From assembly GCF_018691265.1 (NCBI RefSeq), contig NW_024881295.1:13560314-13624313 (forward strand): 64,000 bases of DNA, written 5' to 3'. Numbering within the stretch: the first letter of the stretch is position 1; each line of letters begins with the position of its first letter. Below are positions 1 through 10,869 of this stretch, piece by piece. The notes below the pieces were generated by a model. It was not told the origin of the DNA and ran no database searches. It saw only the letters and a program-made list of their open reading frames with translations. Origin of the DNA: Tyto alba (lineage: Eukaryota > Chordata > Aves > Strigiformes > Tytonidae). Position numbers and translations under genes: made by a program.

Positions 1-1699
1 AGTGTCACCTTTCTATTCAGACAAACTGTTCCCAGTGGCTCCCCAAAGCATATCAGCCCTTGCTGCACCAAAAGAGCTTTTGTAGGATCCTCAGACAATG
101 TAAAACTATACAAAGTTCTCAAGTTCCCATCAGGTACGACTAGGACATAGACAGGCACTTCCAACCACCACTCATTTCTGAGAGGAGCCTTCCAAATTGT
201 CCTTTGCTCTACTCATTTCTCATAAGCCTCTGTTCACCTGCATTATTCTTGTTGCTTTGAATCTCATTTATTTTTCTCTCAGATGACTAGCAGCAGTCTT
301 CCTGGCAAAGATGTCAGCACTAAAGAAATTAGTCGTGGCACAACATCTAGAGAGCGTGTCATGCAAGATTTAGGTGGTGAGAGACTTGATCCCAAGGTGC
401 TGGAATCATTGAAAATCTCTTGACTGGCATCAAGGTGCTGTCCATCAGCTCACATAATCTTAGGATCAATGCAGGGTCACAACAGCCACAGTCCTTCCTT
501 CCACTTTATGGAAAACTATGTCTGGGTTTCAGTTGGGCTTTCCATTAGTTGTCTATGAGTAATTTAGGGTAAATAGTGTTGAGAGTTATTTTTACCTTAT
601 TTACACCATAATAAGTAGTTAGAGCTACTGAATGCACATCTTAAAACCCAACTGTCCTATGACTTAGACTAATATAATACACCATTGGAAGCTGATTACT
701 TTAGTTAGTTAAGCCATAAAGCTCTGTTTAAAAATGACTTGTAAGAAACCGGGCTATTAATAATAATTATTGCAAATGTCACTGATTTCAGATTATAAAA
801 CTTAATAGACTATCACCATTAAAACATGTGCTTTCCATAATTACACTGTGTACCAACTTGTGCTTGATTCTGTCTCTGTGAATCACTTCAACACTCTTTT
901 CAAAGCTGCTCTTTAAAGAAGAAAACAGGTGTTTTCCAGACAGTTGGGGAGAGGCTTAAGGGAAGAACCATTTTTCTGTTCAGGACTTTGGGACAGAAAC
1001 AGAAGAGAAGTCCAAGTATTTTCCTCATTGTAAATATCTGTGTTAAGCTTCGACTTGTGTTATTTTTCTTTATCAGCCAATCTTTATGAAGCAAAGTATA
1101 AAACATTTTTTTGAATGACATCTTGACCAGTTCTTGTGTTTCTACAGTCTGAATTTAAGTGACAGGCTTTTAAAGCTGGATAGTCCCAGAATGCAGGATA
1201 GATCTGACATTTGTGCTACATTTAATTTCAAATCACAGCAAAGGAAAGTGTAATTGGCCTGATCAGCTGACCCTTTCTCCTAATTCTTTCAGCTTCCTCT
1301 GAGTGTCACAGATGGGTAGGTAAAGGTGAGCCAGAATACAAAATGTGAATGTTAAATGAGGGACTCAGTGCTTACCCTAATTTCAAACACAGAATGGCTC
1401 TCACAGAACACAGTTATGACAGGAAGAAATTTTTTTTGCTTTCTGACTATTCTGCAGAAGAAATACGTAGGAGCTCTAGCAATGGACAGAGAAAGACACG
1501 TGGCAAATATACACCAGATGTTAGACTTTAGATCCAGGTTCTGAAAATCAGAAAACACAGCTTCTATACAGAAAATAAGTGGTTTGAAACTTCTGACTAC
1601 ATGGAAGCCCAACACCTCACATTTCAAGTGGGTAAGGCCTTAAGTCTTTTATGGAAAGGGGGATTAGCTGCTATGAGAACCTATTACAGTGAATCCCTT

Positions 1700-1745
1700 A
1701 TAGCTGTATGCCTCAGTTTCCAAGTTTGCAAAATTTGTGTGCTAC
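1700..1745 (+). repeat. possible MIR-like SINE scrap
   Basis: The string around 1709-1733 (TGCCTCAGTTTCC followed closely by TGCAAAAT) resembles the conserved central part of MIR/CORE-type amniote SINEs, where a GCCTCAGTTTCC block is followed by a CTGTAAAATGGGG block. Only about 30 bases match well and the flanks have decayed. It could be chance. The match is to a consensus remembered, not searched. Confidence 0.35.
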
Positions 1746-2852
1746 TTCAAATGTTTCTTTAAACAAGGCTTGAAAATGTTCAGCTTACAACATGCCTCAT
1801 GTATACGAACACTTGCCATACTATTACTCACAAAATTGGCAAGTTGTTAATATAAAATAAATGAGGCTCAAAATTATGCTATAAAGCCAGAAATACCTAA
1901 AACCAATGTGACATTTTAACATGGAACAGATGCCTTTACAATGAGCAAAGCATCTAGAAATCAATCCAAGGGGCCTTTAAATAAATAGCTGAGTTTGTCA
2001 ATTTAGAACATTAGTGCACCTAGCAAATCATAGCTGCTAATGTCAACATATCATTCTAGTGCAGGGGACATACAACAATAAATGAGATGGTAAATATTTT
2101 CTGAGGAGAGGTCAATATTTGCTATGCTTCATGCTGTTTAATTCCTCAAATCCATTAATGCTTAAATGGCCAGAATGCAGAGGTGCTCTAAAGTCCTTGC
2201 AGCTTCCCACTAATTTGGATGGAGCTTGGGTACAGAGCACCTTGCAGAAGAAAGGCACCCAACCTGTCTCATACAACATGCATACTCTTTATAAATCCCA
2301 AATTATTAATAAATTTTAGAATTAACTTTATGTAGAAAGGTTCAAGACATGACCCAGGGACCATTTCAGATCTCTTTGTGGAGTTTACTTATAGCTACAA
2401 TTTCTGTAGATTTTTGTGGTGGACAGTCTCCATCCACGAATTCCATATGCTGATAAGGTCACCAAATGAGAACGTTTATAGCGGGGTTAGGAACAGTATT
2501 ATCACCAGTACTGAATGAATTCAGCTTCCAGGAAACTGACATTGCTTAGTTAATGAGAAAGAACAAGTTTTCCCAAGTCACATTTTCCAATCCACACCGA
2601 AATATCAATCACTTCAAATTATCAGTGTGTTCATATTTACAAGTGTGAGCCCACATCCATTTTATAATCTGCAGCAATCCGTTATATTAGCCAAAGAAAT
2701 TTACATCTTTTTTTTTCAGGTAGTTTTTCTTCTCCCATCCCAAATACATTTACCAATCATAAAAAGACATAAAAAGTCACCAGTTATACCTAGTTAGTAA
2801 CTCAGATCTTCAGGAAGCTGGTGATACAACTTCCATGTGTTTGCTTTTTTTT

Positions 2853-2880
2853 GGGGGGGAGGGGGAATAGAAGCAGGGGG
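2853..2880 (+). repeat. G-run cluster, quadruplex candidate
   Basis: A G7 run (2853-2859), one A, a G5 run (2861-2865), ten mixed bases, then a G5 run (2876-2880). The G7 run can supply two GGG tracts, so four tracts with loops of 1, 1 and about 10 bases are possible on the + strand. It follows a T8 run. Confidence 0.55.
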
Positions 2881-3370
2881 AGCAGTCTGACACATAGTTT
2901 GCTACACCTTTCAAGAGTCGTGATTTGCCAAAGTACCAAAGACTTATCCTCTGAAAATCTGTCGCAAACTGCATAACCATTATTTTCAGTAACTTTAGAA
3001 AAATACAGCTCGGTGTCATATATGAAATCCCAATAAAAAACTTGTCACATTTTCATAAATTCAATTGCCAACTATCCACACAGTCCCACTATTTTCTTCA
3101 GAGTCACTTTATTTGCCAGCGCAGATCACCAGTCATATCATATAACGTGGCAGGATATTTTTCTGACTGATTAAGTGCAAATATGACTCTTACAGGAAGG
3201 AAGATGAGCAGACTCTTGTAGGCTAGTACAACGTGCCAGCTCTGTCACTTTTAGTTGCCGATGTGTAACAACATAGACTTCCCATGAGAACTCAGAAAAT
3301 GTTAATACTCAGTCCAACAGCTCAACACTGTAATCTCCTCTGAGAAGTAAACAAATTAAACAAACAGAGG

Positions 3371-3430
3371 GAGAGTGACCTTGGATAAGCTGCTTCAGCA
3401 ACCTGTGCCTCTTTGCACTCCCAGCCTCAG
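3371..3430 (+). repeat. possible MIR-like SINE scrap
   Basis: GTGACCTTGG at 3375-3384, then a spacer and CTGTGCCTC near 3403-3411, reproduces the order and spacing of the MIR core (GTGACCTTGGGCAAG, then TGTGCCTCAGTT). The stretch after it does not hold the usual TGTAAAATGGGG block clearly. This is an old, partial copy at best. It overlaps chance open frames on both strands that should not be taken as genes. Confidence 0.45.
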
Positions 3431-4082
3431 CTGTCTCGCCTGTTACTTTGCTGGCAGCCCAGGACAAGGCAGGTGGGCGTTCACAGGGTGTTCCCAGGGC
3501 TGTAGCTCGGCACCTCCGGCTGTAAGGACAGTGCAAGAAGTGACAACTGGCATGAGGTCCTGCCCATAAAGAGTTTCAAAAATACCCTTTATCTACCTTT
3601 GCAACACAGCTTTATCAAAGCGGTAGCAAATCTCTAAAAGAGCATGAGCACATTAATATAAAGGCACTGAATTTACAAATGCATCTACAAATGGAAAGAG
3701 GATTTGGGACCAAGGAAATGAAGGTGCCTGAACTGAAAAGAGCAGACATAACAGTTTAGATGTTTGCCTTCAGGAAATTCTTCATTGGGCCTTAATGTCC
3801 ACAGAAATATCTGCAGAATTACTTGCTTCAGTGTGCAAGTACGACTGTTTATGCTTTCCTGCAATAGCTTGCATTCCGTGATAAACAATTTGTCTCTCTG
3901 TTAAGTCATTCAATGAAGACAAACTTTTTTTAAAATAAAAATCTGACTGACCATCTTTGATAGTTTTCAGATGAATTAAACTTACTATCTGCTGTCAGCA
4001 CCAATCCCATATACACTACTCCTGATCAATCTTTTCCTTCTTCCTTCTACCTCCAGTTATATATAACTTGATAGCCACAAAC

Positions 4083-4100
4083 TTTTTTTTTTTTTTTTTT
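4083..4100. repeat. T18 mononucleotide run
   Basis: Pure run of 18 T. Read on the minus strand it is an A-run with no AATAAA hexamer just before it, so a retroposed poly(A) tail is not supported. Confidence 0.9.
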
Positions 4101-5857
4101 CCTTAACAAACTGTTTCTGGGAAACAGGTCCTACAGTTAGGACATTTTTCTCCCTCTTTTTGACAGGCCTATACATGAAGATAAGAACCCTGTTGGGATG
4201 CTGAATAGCCTACCTGTGTACAGTGTTGCTCTAAACATATGGCTCTAAAATTCAGAATAGATATATCATTGGTGAAGTCCAGATAATTGATTCATAAGTC
4301 AGCTGCATCAGGCAGGTTTTTTGATGGTATCTTTATAAATAGGTTGGTGCTTTCAAAGTGCCTGATGGTATCTCTCATATTGACATGAAAGGCATTTGGA
4401 GGTTGGAATATGCTAGTTATACAACTTGTATTCTTGGTGCAGTTCATGGGGGCTGTCAGCTACTCAGAACACTAATCCAAATATTTGGGTAAATATATTT
4501 TATATTTATACTTTTTCGTATTTAGTTTTTCAACCTTTTTAACAACTTAATGAATGATGTTAAACAATTTTGAGTTCTCCACTTCCACATTGTAAGGAAA
4601 AAAGATGGCTATTCTTCAAAATTAACATGAATACAAACAGTTCATGACTTAAAATCAACAAAATACAATTCAATTCAACAAAAGACTGCCTTTCAGTCTC
4701 TTGTTTTCAAAACCCACAAAAACCAGTTATAACTCAGTAGAAAACAGATCACTAAGTCCTTTAGAAACAGTAGTTTAATGGACCTACACATTATCTAACA
4801 GCGAAATTTTGGACCAAACTGTAGAGACGAAAAAGCCAACAACACCCAAACATTTGATGTGATTCACTCTAAGCAGACAAAAGTACTGGGCAACTCACAT
4901 GACTTGGTTTACAAACTTTAAAAGCAAAAGCAAGATCGGCAGCTGACGGAATCCCTTTAAGTTACAGGAGAAATTGCCTTCCAGGAGTTGTGCCTGCAAC
5001 GCCCACAGGCTACTATGAAAACCTCTTACCTGTATTTTTCATTTTGAAAGAAAGGATGCCATTGGTAAAACTGATAAGGATATTCTTCCTCCTTCTTAAA
5101 TGTAAGTGCTTAAATATTGGTCACTTTTATACGCACTCTCTGCTGTATATGCATTTGTCTAAATATAAGGCATGAGTACACTGAAACTCTCCTACCAGAA
5201 ACAAAACTATCGTAACAGAGAAAACAGAAAAATATTGCAACAGAAAAAAGAATTAAAGAGAAAGGGATCTAATAAAAACAAGGTATAACCATATCTCCTA
5301 GGTTAACTAAAAAAATGTACATCTTTAAAAAAAAGATGTTATTCCGTAGATGTATTGGCTACCCGAATTATGTACCAACATCACTGACATTATCAATTAT
5401 TCCATGAAATAAATAAAATGAAACAATATCTGGCACACACTAAGACATCTTACCTAACACTTTTCACGCTTGCAAATGCTCACTACTACTTCAAATTGTG
5501 TAACTGTGATGAATTCTCAACAGACAGCTAAAAATTTTACAAGTCCAGTGCGTGGATTCTGCTCTCACACCTAACTGCATGCTAGAACACTCCCACGAAC
5601 AGCAGCAGAATAACACCCTAAACATTTATAGAAGCGAGATGTAATGAAACTAGCTGGTGGGAAGGCCTAGAGGCATCCGAAACTCTGCCCAGGGTAAGAG
5701 TTTCATGGTGCTGCTGGGGAACCTCAGCAAGTGCTTGAGGTGGAAGCAGGCTGTAGTATCTCCTTCGCTGTCACACACAAGCTATATAGACAGTACGTGT
5801 TCATCACTCTCGTGAGATGAGCTGCCAAGATATTTCACTAGTCGAATTCAGCATCAG

Positions 5858-6082
5858 GGCTTGCACAGTAAATGGCTGGCAGCTTCGCTGAGGATGACTC
5901 GCGAGGAGGCTCAGCCACTGTGTCTGCACCCGCAAACTCAGCGGGGCCAGGGCTCAGGCAAAGGCCGGCCGTGCCTGGCCGTGGTGTCAGTGCTCTCACG
6001 GGCACGTTTTGGCTTGCACCACACAGCACTCCCTGACAGCACCGCGACACGACGCAGGGGACACCGTAGGCCCTGTAAATAA
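5858..6082. promoter_or_regulatory. CpG-enriched shore upstream of the island
   Basis: GC content rises and CpG becomes frequent relative to the flanks (for example CTCGCGAGG near 5899, GGCCGGCCGTG near 5963, and CACCGCGACACGACGC near 6040). This is about 0.4 kb from the main island at 6.47-6.93 kb and probably belongs to the same regulatory region. Open frames of 60-73 codons on both strands arise from the GC-rich composition and show no domain. No TATA box or clear start is visible. Confidence 0.5.
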
Positions 6083-6112
6083 CACGAATGAAACTCCGTG
6101 TGGTTGGGGACC

Positions 6113-6133
6113 TTTTTTTTTTTTGGGGGGGGG
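6113..6133. repeat. T12-G9 tract
   Basis: A run of 12 T followed directly by 9 G, between the CpG shore and the island. It is a homopolymer junction prone to slippage and sequencing error. Confidence 0.9.
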
Positions 6134-6278
6134 TGCATGGAACAAATGAGAGTAGGGGTAAATCTGATTAATGGTTGTATTATTCTGCATAATTTTAACC
6201 TAATGGGTTAAATGAGTTAATGGGCTGTTGGGGGAGGTGAATTTTGCTCGAGTCCAGGGAGTGGGGTACCTGATTTAA

Positions 6279-6360
6279 ATGCAACCTCAAAAGCAAGAAC
6301 GCCTTGAAAACCACAATTTAATGCAAACCAGTATTTGTGCAAAAACATCAATGCAAACGC
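6279..6360 (+). promoter_or_regulatory. cluster of ATGCAAA octamer-like half sites
   Basis: ATGCAAC occurs near 6279 and ATGCAAAC at about 6322 and 6351. Three POU-homeodomain half-site-like words lie within about 80 bases, just upstream of the CpG island. The octamer ATGCAAAT is the established POU target and these are one base off. Clustering next to a promoter-like island is suggestive only; short words like these also occur by chance. Confidence 0.3.
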
Positions 6361-6439
6361 TTTTGTGGACCACACAACTGGGAAAGTTATCATCATTTCA
6401 GGTGGGCGTTTTGGGCTGGACAGTGAAACCTGGGGAAAA

Positions 6440-6459
6440 CAACCAACCAACCAACCAAC
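6440..6459. repeat. (AACC)5 microsatellite
   Basis: Perfect tandem AACC repeat at the edge of the CpG island. Confidence 0.85.
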
Positions 6460-6688
6460 AACGATGCCTCCACAGGCTGCAGCTGCGGGGCTGCCACGGG
6501 CGGGAGTGGAAGCCTTGACCCGGGGGAGCGGTGGGGTCAGGGCCCCGCGGGCCCAGGGGCAGCCGCCCCCTGCACGGACGGGACCTGCGGCCGCTCGTCC
6601 CGGCGGAGCCGGCGCCACGCGGGCCACGTCAGCCTTCCTCCCCACGCACGTCTCGGGTGTCGTTCCCACACACCTCCCCCCCCGCCCC

Positions 6689-6705
6689 AAAAAAAAAAAA
6701 AAAAA
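6689..6705. repeat. A17 run inside the CpG island
   Basis: A C-rich stretch (C9 with one break) leads straight into 17 A. It interrupts the island and creates artificial lysine-rich frames. Confidence 0.9.
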
Positions 6706-6857
6706 GAAAACTACCGCTGCCGTTTTCCCGCAGCTGCCATAGGAACAGACGTAGCCCTTCTGCAGGCAGGATTAGTCCCTCTGGTATCGTCTCGTAGTGG
6801 AAGAGAAGGGACTTCGGGAGTCCCGGCCGCCTCCTCCCACGCCGCGAGGCGGGTCAC

Positions 6858-6876
6858 GCCGCCCCGCCCCGCCCGG
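6858..6876 (+). promoter_or_regulatory. stacked GC boxes (Sp/KLF type)
   Basis: Two overlapping CCGCCCC words and a CCGCCCGG word in 19 bases (CCGCCCCGCCCCGCCC core). Sp1/KLF factors bind CCGCCCC-type boxes in CpG-island promoters. The boxes touch the CTCF-like motif that follows. Confidence 0.6.
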
Positions 6877-6891
6877 AGCGCCCCCTGGCGG
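6877..6891 (-). promoter_or_regulatory. CTCF core motif match
   Basis: AGCGCCCCCTGGCGG matches the reverse complement of the established CTCF core CCASYAGRKGGCRSY at 14 of 15 positions; the only mismatch is C where T is expected, third from the end. The site contains a CpG at the mismatch position and others nearby, so binding could depend on methylation. It is the only match this good that I saw in the window. Binding is inferred, not shown. Confidence 0.6.
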
Positions 6892-7065
6892 CGTGGTGCG
6901 CTGCGTGGACCTCCCGCCCGCGGAAGCTCATGAAAACACCCGGTGGAAACTGCTTTTCCTTCCCTGCTCCGGCGCGCAGCTCGTCACGGGAGCTGCTACA
7001 CAGATCACGACGAAAAAGCAAGTCAATTTTATCAACAGGGAAAATACCTGGTACTCTTCTCTCTC

Positions 7066-7090
7066 TTTTTTTTTTTTTTTTTTTTTTTTT
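7066..7090. repeat. T25 run
   Basis: A CTCTCTC lead-in followed by 25 T, about 130 bases after the CpG island. It produces phenylalanine- or lysine-rich chance frames on the two strands. Confidence 0.9.
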
Positions 7091-7180
7091 CTCCCTTACG
7101 TTCCCCCAAAAATCAGAAAACTCAGAAGATGGCATCAAAGCGGCCTTTGCCCCCACTTCACAGCATCTTTTAAAAACTAG

Positions 7181-9824
7181 CAGCGCTTAATTTGAATGAA
7201 TTCTCCCATCTTAAGTGTTACAATAAGGGCAAAGAGTTGTTTTGCTGCTGATAGAATTAAAATATTGATTTAAAATGAACAAATATGTCAATGGTTAGTG
7301 ATTCTTACACTCCGGGGTTAATATTTCACCTAATTTATCTGTCTCTTTTTCTAATTCAGAGTTGCAATGAGTATGTTTTAGCAGGATAAAAGTTAATTTT
7401 TCCGCCTACTCCTACATGAAGCCTATGAAGCAAGCTTAACCCTATTGCATCAAATCTACAAAGGCTAAAACATCTTCTGTTTTAGTATATTTCTAGTTTC
7501 AGTACACACAGTAGTGTCCAATCACAGAAACATACATAAACACACACGAGTAAACAGCTTTCTGAACAGCCTCTTACTTGCTATTGTAGCTAGCATTTAC
7601 AATAAGCATAGAAAAATACATAACCTCTAACTCATGAGTATCAGTGTAATTATTGAAATCTTTTTATAATAAGCTGAAATGAAACCGCTTTTGATGTGCA
7701 GAGAAAACTGCTTAAAGCATCTCTTTACATTTCTACACAGCTTAGGAGCAGTAAGTGAAGGCACACGCTCTGGACACTTGTGCTGCAAAGGGTCCCGGTG
7801 GACTCTCGCCGCACGCTCCCAAAGGCTTCCCAAAGTACCAATATGGGAACGATTTTCTTCTGCACTTATTCAAACTGAATCTTTCTGACTGAACTTCCCC
7901 GCTGGATAAAACTTTAGGGCCAAAACCTCTGTATAAAATAGAACGAGCATTGCCAGGCTGTACGCAGATGCTGGAGAGGGATGGAGAACAATGACAAACC
8001 CCTCTGCTATTCCCAACAATGAGCAGGCCCCTTTGTGACCTAAAATACTTTTCCCCTCCCTTGCAAACACTTTAGAAGTAAGTCTGTCTCTCTTCAAACC
8101 TCCATCTAAAAGGATTATCTGCAGAGCTCAAGGCAGGCAGGAGTGCTGAGCCCTCGCATTCAGCTTCCCCAGCAGGAGGTGGGATCCAGCATAGCAGTGA
8201 ATTTAAATGGACTTTCTATTTTCATAGAAACAATAGAGAGAAGTAAGGCAGAGACACAAATTTTATTTACACAGATCGGAACTAGATGAGAAGGTATCTA
8301 AATAGGAATAGGCAGCTGAAGAAAATAAGACTTGAAGGACAGACCAGAAGATTGTAAAGGTTTAGGCATACTCTGCAGTGTGGGTTCACATTTTTTGTGT
8401 CTATTGCTCCACTGAGATCACTGAACGGAGCAAAGAACAGTTTATTTATATTCTCCTGTTTTGTCAGTGCCTCTTAGATTTTTATTTTCGCTACTAGCTC
8501 TTGCTTATAATTTTAAAGTATTTTAAACCAAATTTAACCAGCCCATTCCTAACCACAACAAACCCTTAAAATAAGGGGAAAGTCTCAAATCTAGATGAAG
8601 TCTTGGAGTGACACCAGTGGAGAAGAGTAGGCTGCCTTAAGGTCGTGTGTGCTACTGCTTCTCATGTCTTTAATAATCCCAGTTTAAGGTTTATACTTCA
8701 GATTTTAACTATGTACTCATCTTCCACAGGGGCCACATATTCCTGGTGGCTAGGATTTACATGTTCTGAAGAAGCATTTTTGCACCTGTTGTTATAAGTG
8801 GGCTGCTGGAGTACATACCCTAAGGTGGCAGGCAGCACAGCATCCCTGTCACACACTGCGTCATTCTGCAGCACCAAGGCAGAGCAGAACAACTCCTCCC
8901 CAAAAACCAGTGCCCAGTGCCCATCAGCCAACATCTTGGCAGCTCATCCGACCTACTTCCAAACTGAGTGACCAAACAGGTCGATGAAGAGGGAGAAAAT
9001 TAGGGGTAAATGAGTAGGGGTGAATGTCATAGTGGGGGGCTTTGCATGTAGCAACAAACACTCCTTTTCGTTTGGAGAATTCTATATAAGAGGCTAATCT
9101 ATGACCTTCTCTGTCTATTGTTCAGTCAAATTTCTTCCTCCTTCCAGTCTTCCCTCCTTTCTTTGTCTGGTCCCTCAGATCCTGAGGTCCTGAGCTGTTG
9201 TCTCACCTCATCAAAAGAAGACAAAAATCTTTTCCCTTTCTTTCAATGTTGTTACTATCAGAATGGTGGCGTTCACTATCTTTTGGATCTGTTTGTTAGT
9301 AGCCTGCTCAGCCAGGGCCCCCAGGGATACACACTGTTATCTCTGTGGTCTGTGGTATCTCTTCTGAACTCCTGCATCTTGAATTACTGGAGCTCCCCTC
9401 TGTGAAACTTTTCACTACAGCATCCAGAGGACTGGAAACCCTTTCAGTCACTAAGACTTAAATTTGTCTTTAGGGCATCCCCCTGTTTGGTCTGTTTTTT
9501 ACAGTTCCCTATAGTTCCTTTGGCCATCCATCTAACAGGGAATTCTTCTACTCTCTCCGTTATCCTCTTTAAGAATTGAAATCAAAGCATCAGAAACAAA
9601 TGGAAGCCAATTCCAACTTTGTTTCTGCCCCACTCTCCCACCCTCCAAACTCTGTAGAAGGATCCAAAGCTGGAAAAAGTCTTATGAAAAGATCTGACAC
9701 AAACTGGACCACTAATGACCAAGACTTGATTTGAGCTCAATTGATTGCATCCCAGGGTTTGACATGCTACTGCTAGAGCTATGATTTATGGAGGCACACA
9801 TTTTTTCTCCTCGGCACCTTATCG
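7181..9824. other. non-coding sequence, no gene recognised
   Basis: The sequence is AT-rich to moderate with no recognisable exon. One minus-strand frame at 8698-8934 (78 codons, starting MLADGHWALVF) has a less repetitive composition than its neighbours. It has no known domain, no convincing splice signals, and no partner frame nearby, so I leave it uncalled. No repeats stand out. Confidence 0.5.
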
Positions 9825-9960
9825 TACTTCTATGACTACATTACAATACCTGAGTGCCTCACAGTCTATAATGCATTTAATCCTAATGACATCTCTGTGA
9901 GGGATGGAGGTGCCATAATTTTAATTTCATAGATGGGTAACTGAGGCGCATTACAGACTA
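9825..9960 (-). repeat. MIR-like (CORE-SINE type) relic, antisense
   Basis: Read on the + strand this follows the reverse complement of the MIR-like amniote SINE body in order. TGAGTGCCTCACAGTCTATA is followed by GCATTTAATCCT, then CTCTGTGAGGGATGGAGGTGCCAT, then ATAGATGGGTAACTGAGGCGCA. The matching blocks correspond to the conserved TTTAATCCTCACAA, CCTGTGAGG, and CAGATGGGGAACTGAGGCAC segments of the family. The tRNA-like head, expected at the far (right) end, has decayed beyond recognition. Such elements are pre-avian insertions, tens to hundreds of millions of years old. The family name is from memory; a RepeatMasker run would settle it. Confidence 0.72.
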
Positions 9961-10532
9961 TGGTCTTGTCTAGCAGTTATGCCAGCAGGTAAGATTCCAA
10001 GTGGAGACGGCTACAGCAGAATAAGGATATCCACAGAGAGGATTATATCAACATAAATATATTAGAAAATTCCTCAGTGCAGCCACTAACTTCAATAACA
10101 TCCACAGTTTTCCAAGGGAAGCAATAGATAAGAAGCTTCTATGCCCTGTCCTCGCACTTTTTCAGTGCCTGACTCCTAAGCCATCCTTCCTCTTGTGTAT
10201 CATGACATCCATAAAGCCAGTGTCACAGGGTCTCTTCTAACCATCCCTGTCACAGAACAGTAGAAAGCCAGTATGTCTCAGCACTGCTGGGGCAGCGGGG
10301 ATCCTTCCTCTGCTGCTTCCTTTCCTGTCTCGGCACGCGTGTCTGCGGCAGCAGCGCTCACAGCTCTCCTCTGTGAAGAAGAGGGCTTGGGCTACTGCAC
10401 TGTAAGGTTTATTGTTGTTATTCTGCCTGGTTGAAGGAGTCTGGACACCCATAGTTCTTCTTTTGGGGAGTTTTATACCTATGTACAGTGGCAAAGGAGT
10501 CCTCCAAAATCTAAGAGGGTTGGGATTTGAGA

Positions 10533-10546
10533 TTTTTTTTTTTTTT
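10533..10546. repeat. T14 run
   Basis: Pure T run of 14 bases. Confidence 0.9.
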
Positions 10547-10869
10547 GCTTGTCTTGAAAAAAATTAATGTAGTTGTGATAAATTTACTTAGAAAAGAAAA
10601 GCAGTTTTCTAAAATACCTAGTTTACAAAGCCTTGTTATATCTTGATGACTGATGGTCCTAGCTTTTTCAGATTCCTACGCCCTGAAGAGGATGTCAGTC
10701 TCAGACAACACCTCCTCTTTTGAGGGATGGTTCCTTTAGTCCCCTTATGGTCTACTGTTCTTCTCTATTGGCAGGCTTTCTCCTACTCTGGTCCAAACCA
10801 GATTTATAGTTTGGCCAGAGATAGGAAAAATCTTCAAAGCTAATAATTCTGGAATTATCCCTTCATAAT

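Larger units (their letters stand above)
1..5857. other. AT-rich non-coding sequence, no gene recognised
   Basis: I see no exon, RNA gene or long open frame here. The short frames (up to about 90 codons) lack recognisable domains and overlap on both strands, as expected by chance. The stretch contains a G-run cluster near 2.85 kb, a T18 run at 4083-4100, and two possible MIR-like SINE scraps near 1.7 and 3.4 kb, listed separately. CpG is rare, as is usual for vertebrate intergenic or intronic DNA. Whether this is an intron or intergenic cannot be decided from the window. Confidence 0.6.
6465..6935. promoter_or_regulatory. CpG island, candidate promoter or insulator
   Basis: This is the only strongly GC- and CpG-rich segment in 64 kb. 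CpGs are dense at 6495-6660 (for example CCCCGCGGGCCC and GCGGCCGCTCG) and at 6815-6925 (for example GGCCGCC, GCCGCGAGGCGGG and CCCGCCCGCGG). A T/A-rich patch with an A17 run at 6689-6705 splits it in two. In vertebrates such isolated islands usually mark a transcription start. GC boxes and a CTCF-type motif sit in the downstream half. Open frames across it exist on both strands (up to 157 codons on the minus strand) but are low-complexity, proline- and arginine-rich, and match no protein I know. I therefore cannot name a gene or assign a direction; a first exon or lncRNA promoter is possible. Confidence 0.75.

Noticed and set aside
6034..6056. REST/NRSF site
   Set aside because: Only the CAGCACC left half fits; the right half (GGACAGCGCC) does not.
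6217..6690. 157-codon minus-strand frame over the CpG island
   Set aside because: It is GC-driven and low complexity with no domain, and is countered by equally open frames on the other strand. There is no convincing start or splice context.
8698..8934. 78-codon minus-strand frame with gene-like composition
   Set aside because: No known domain and no splice sites or partner exons were found. Kept only as a remark.
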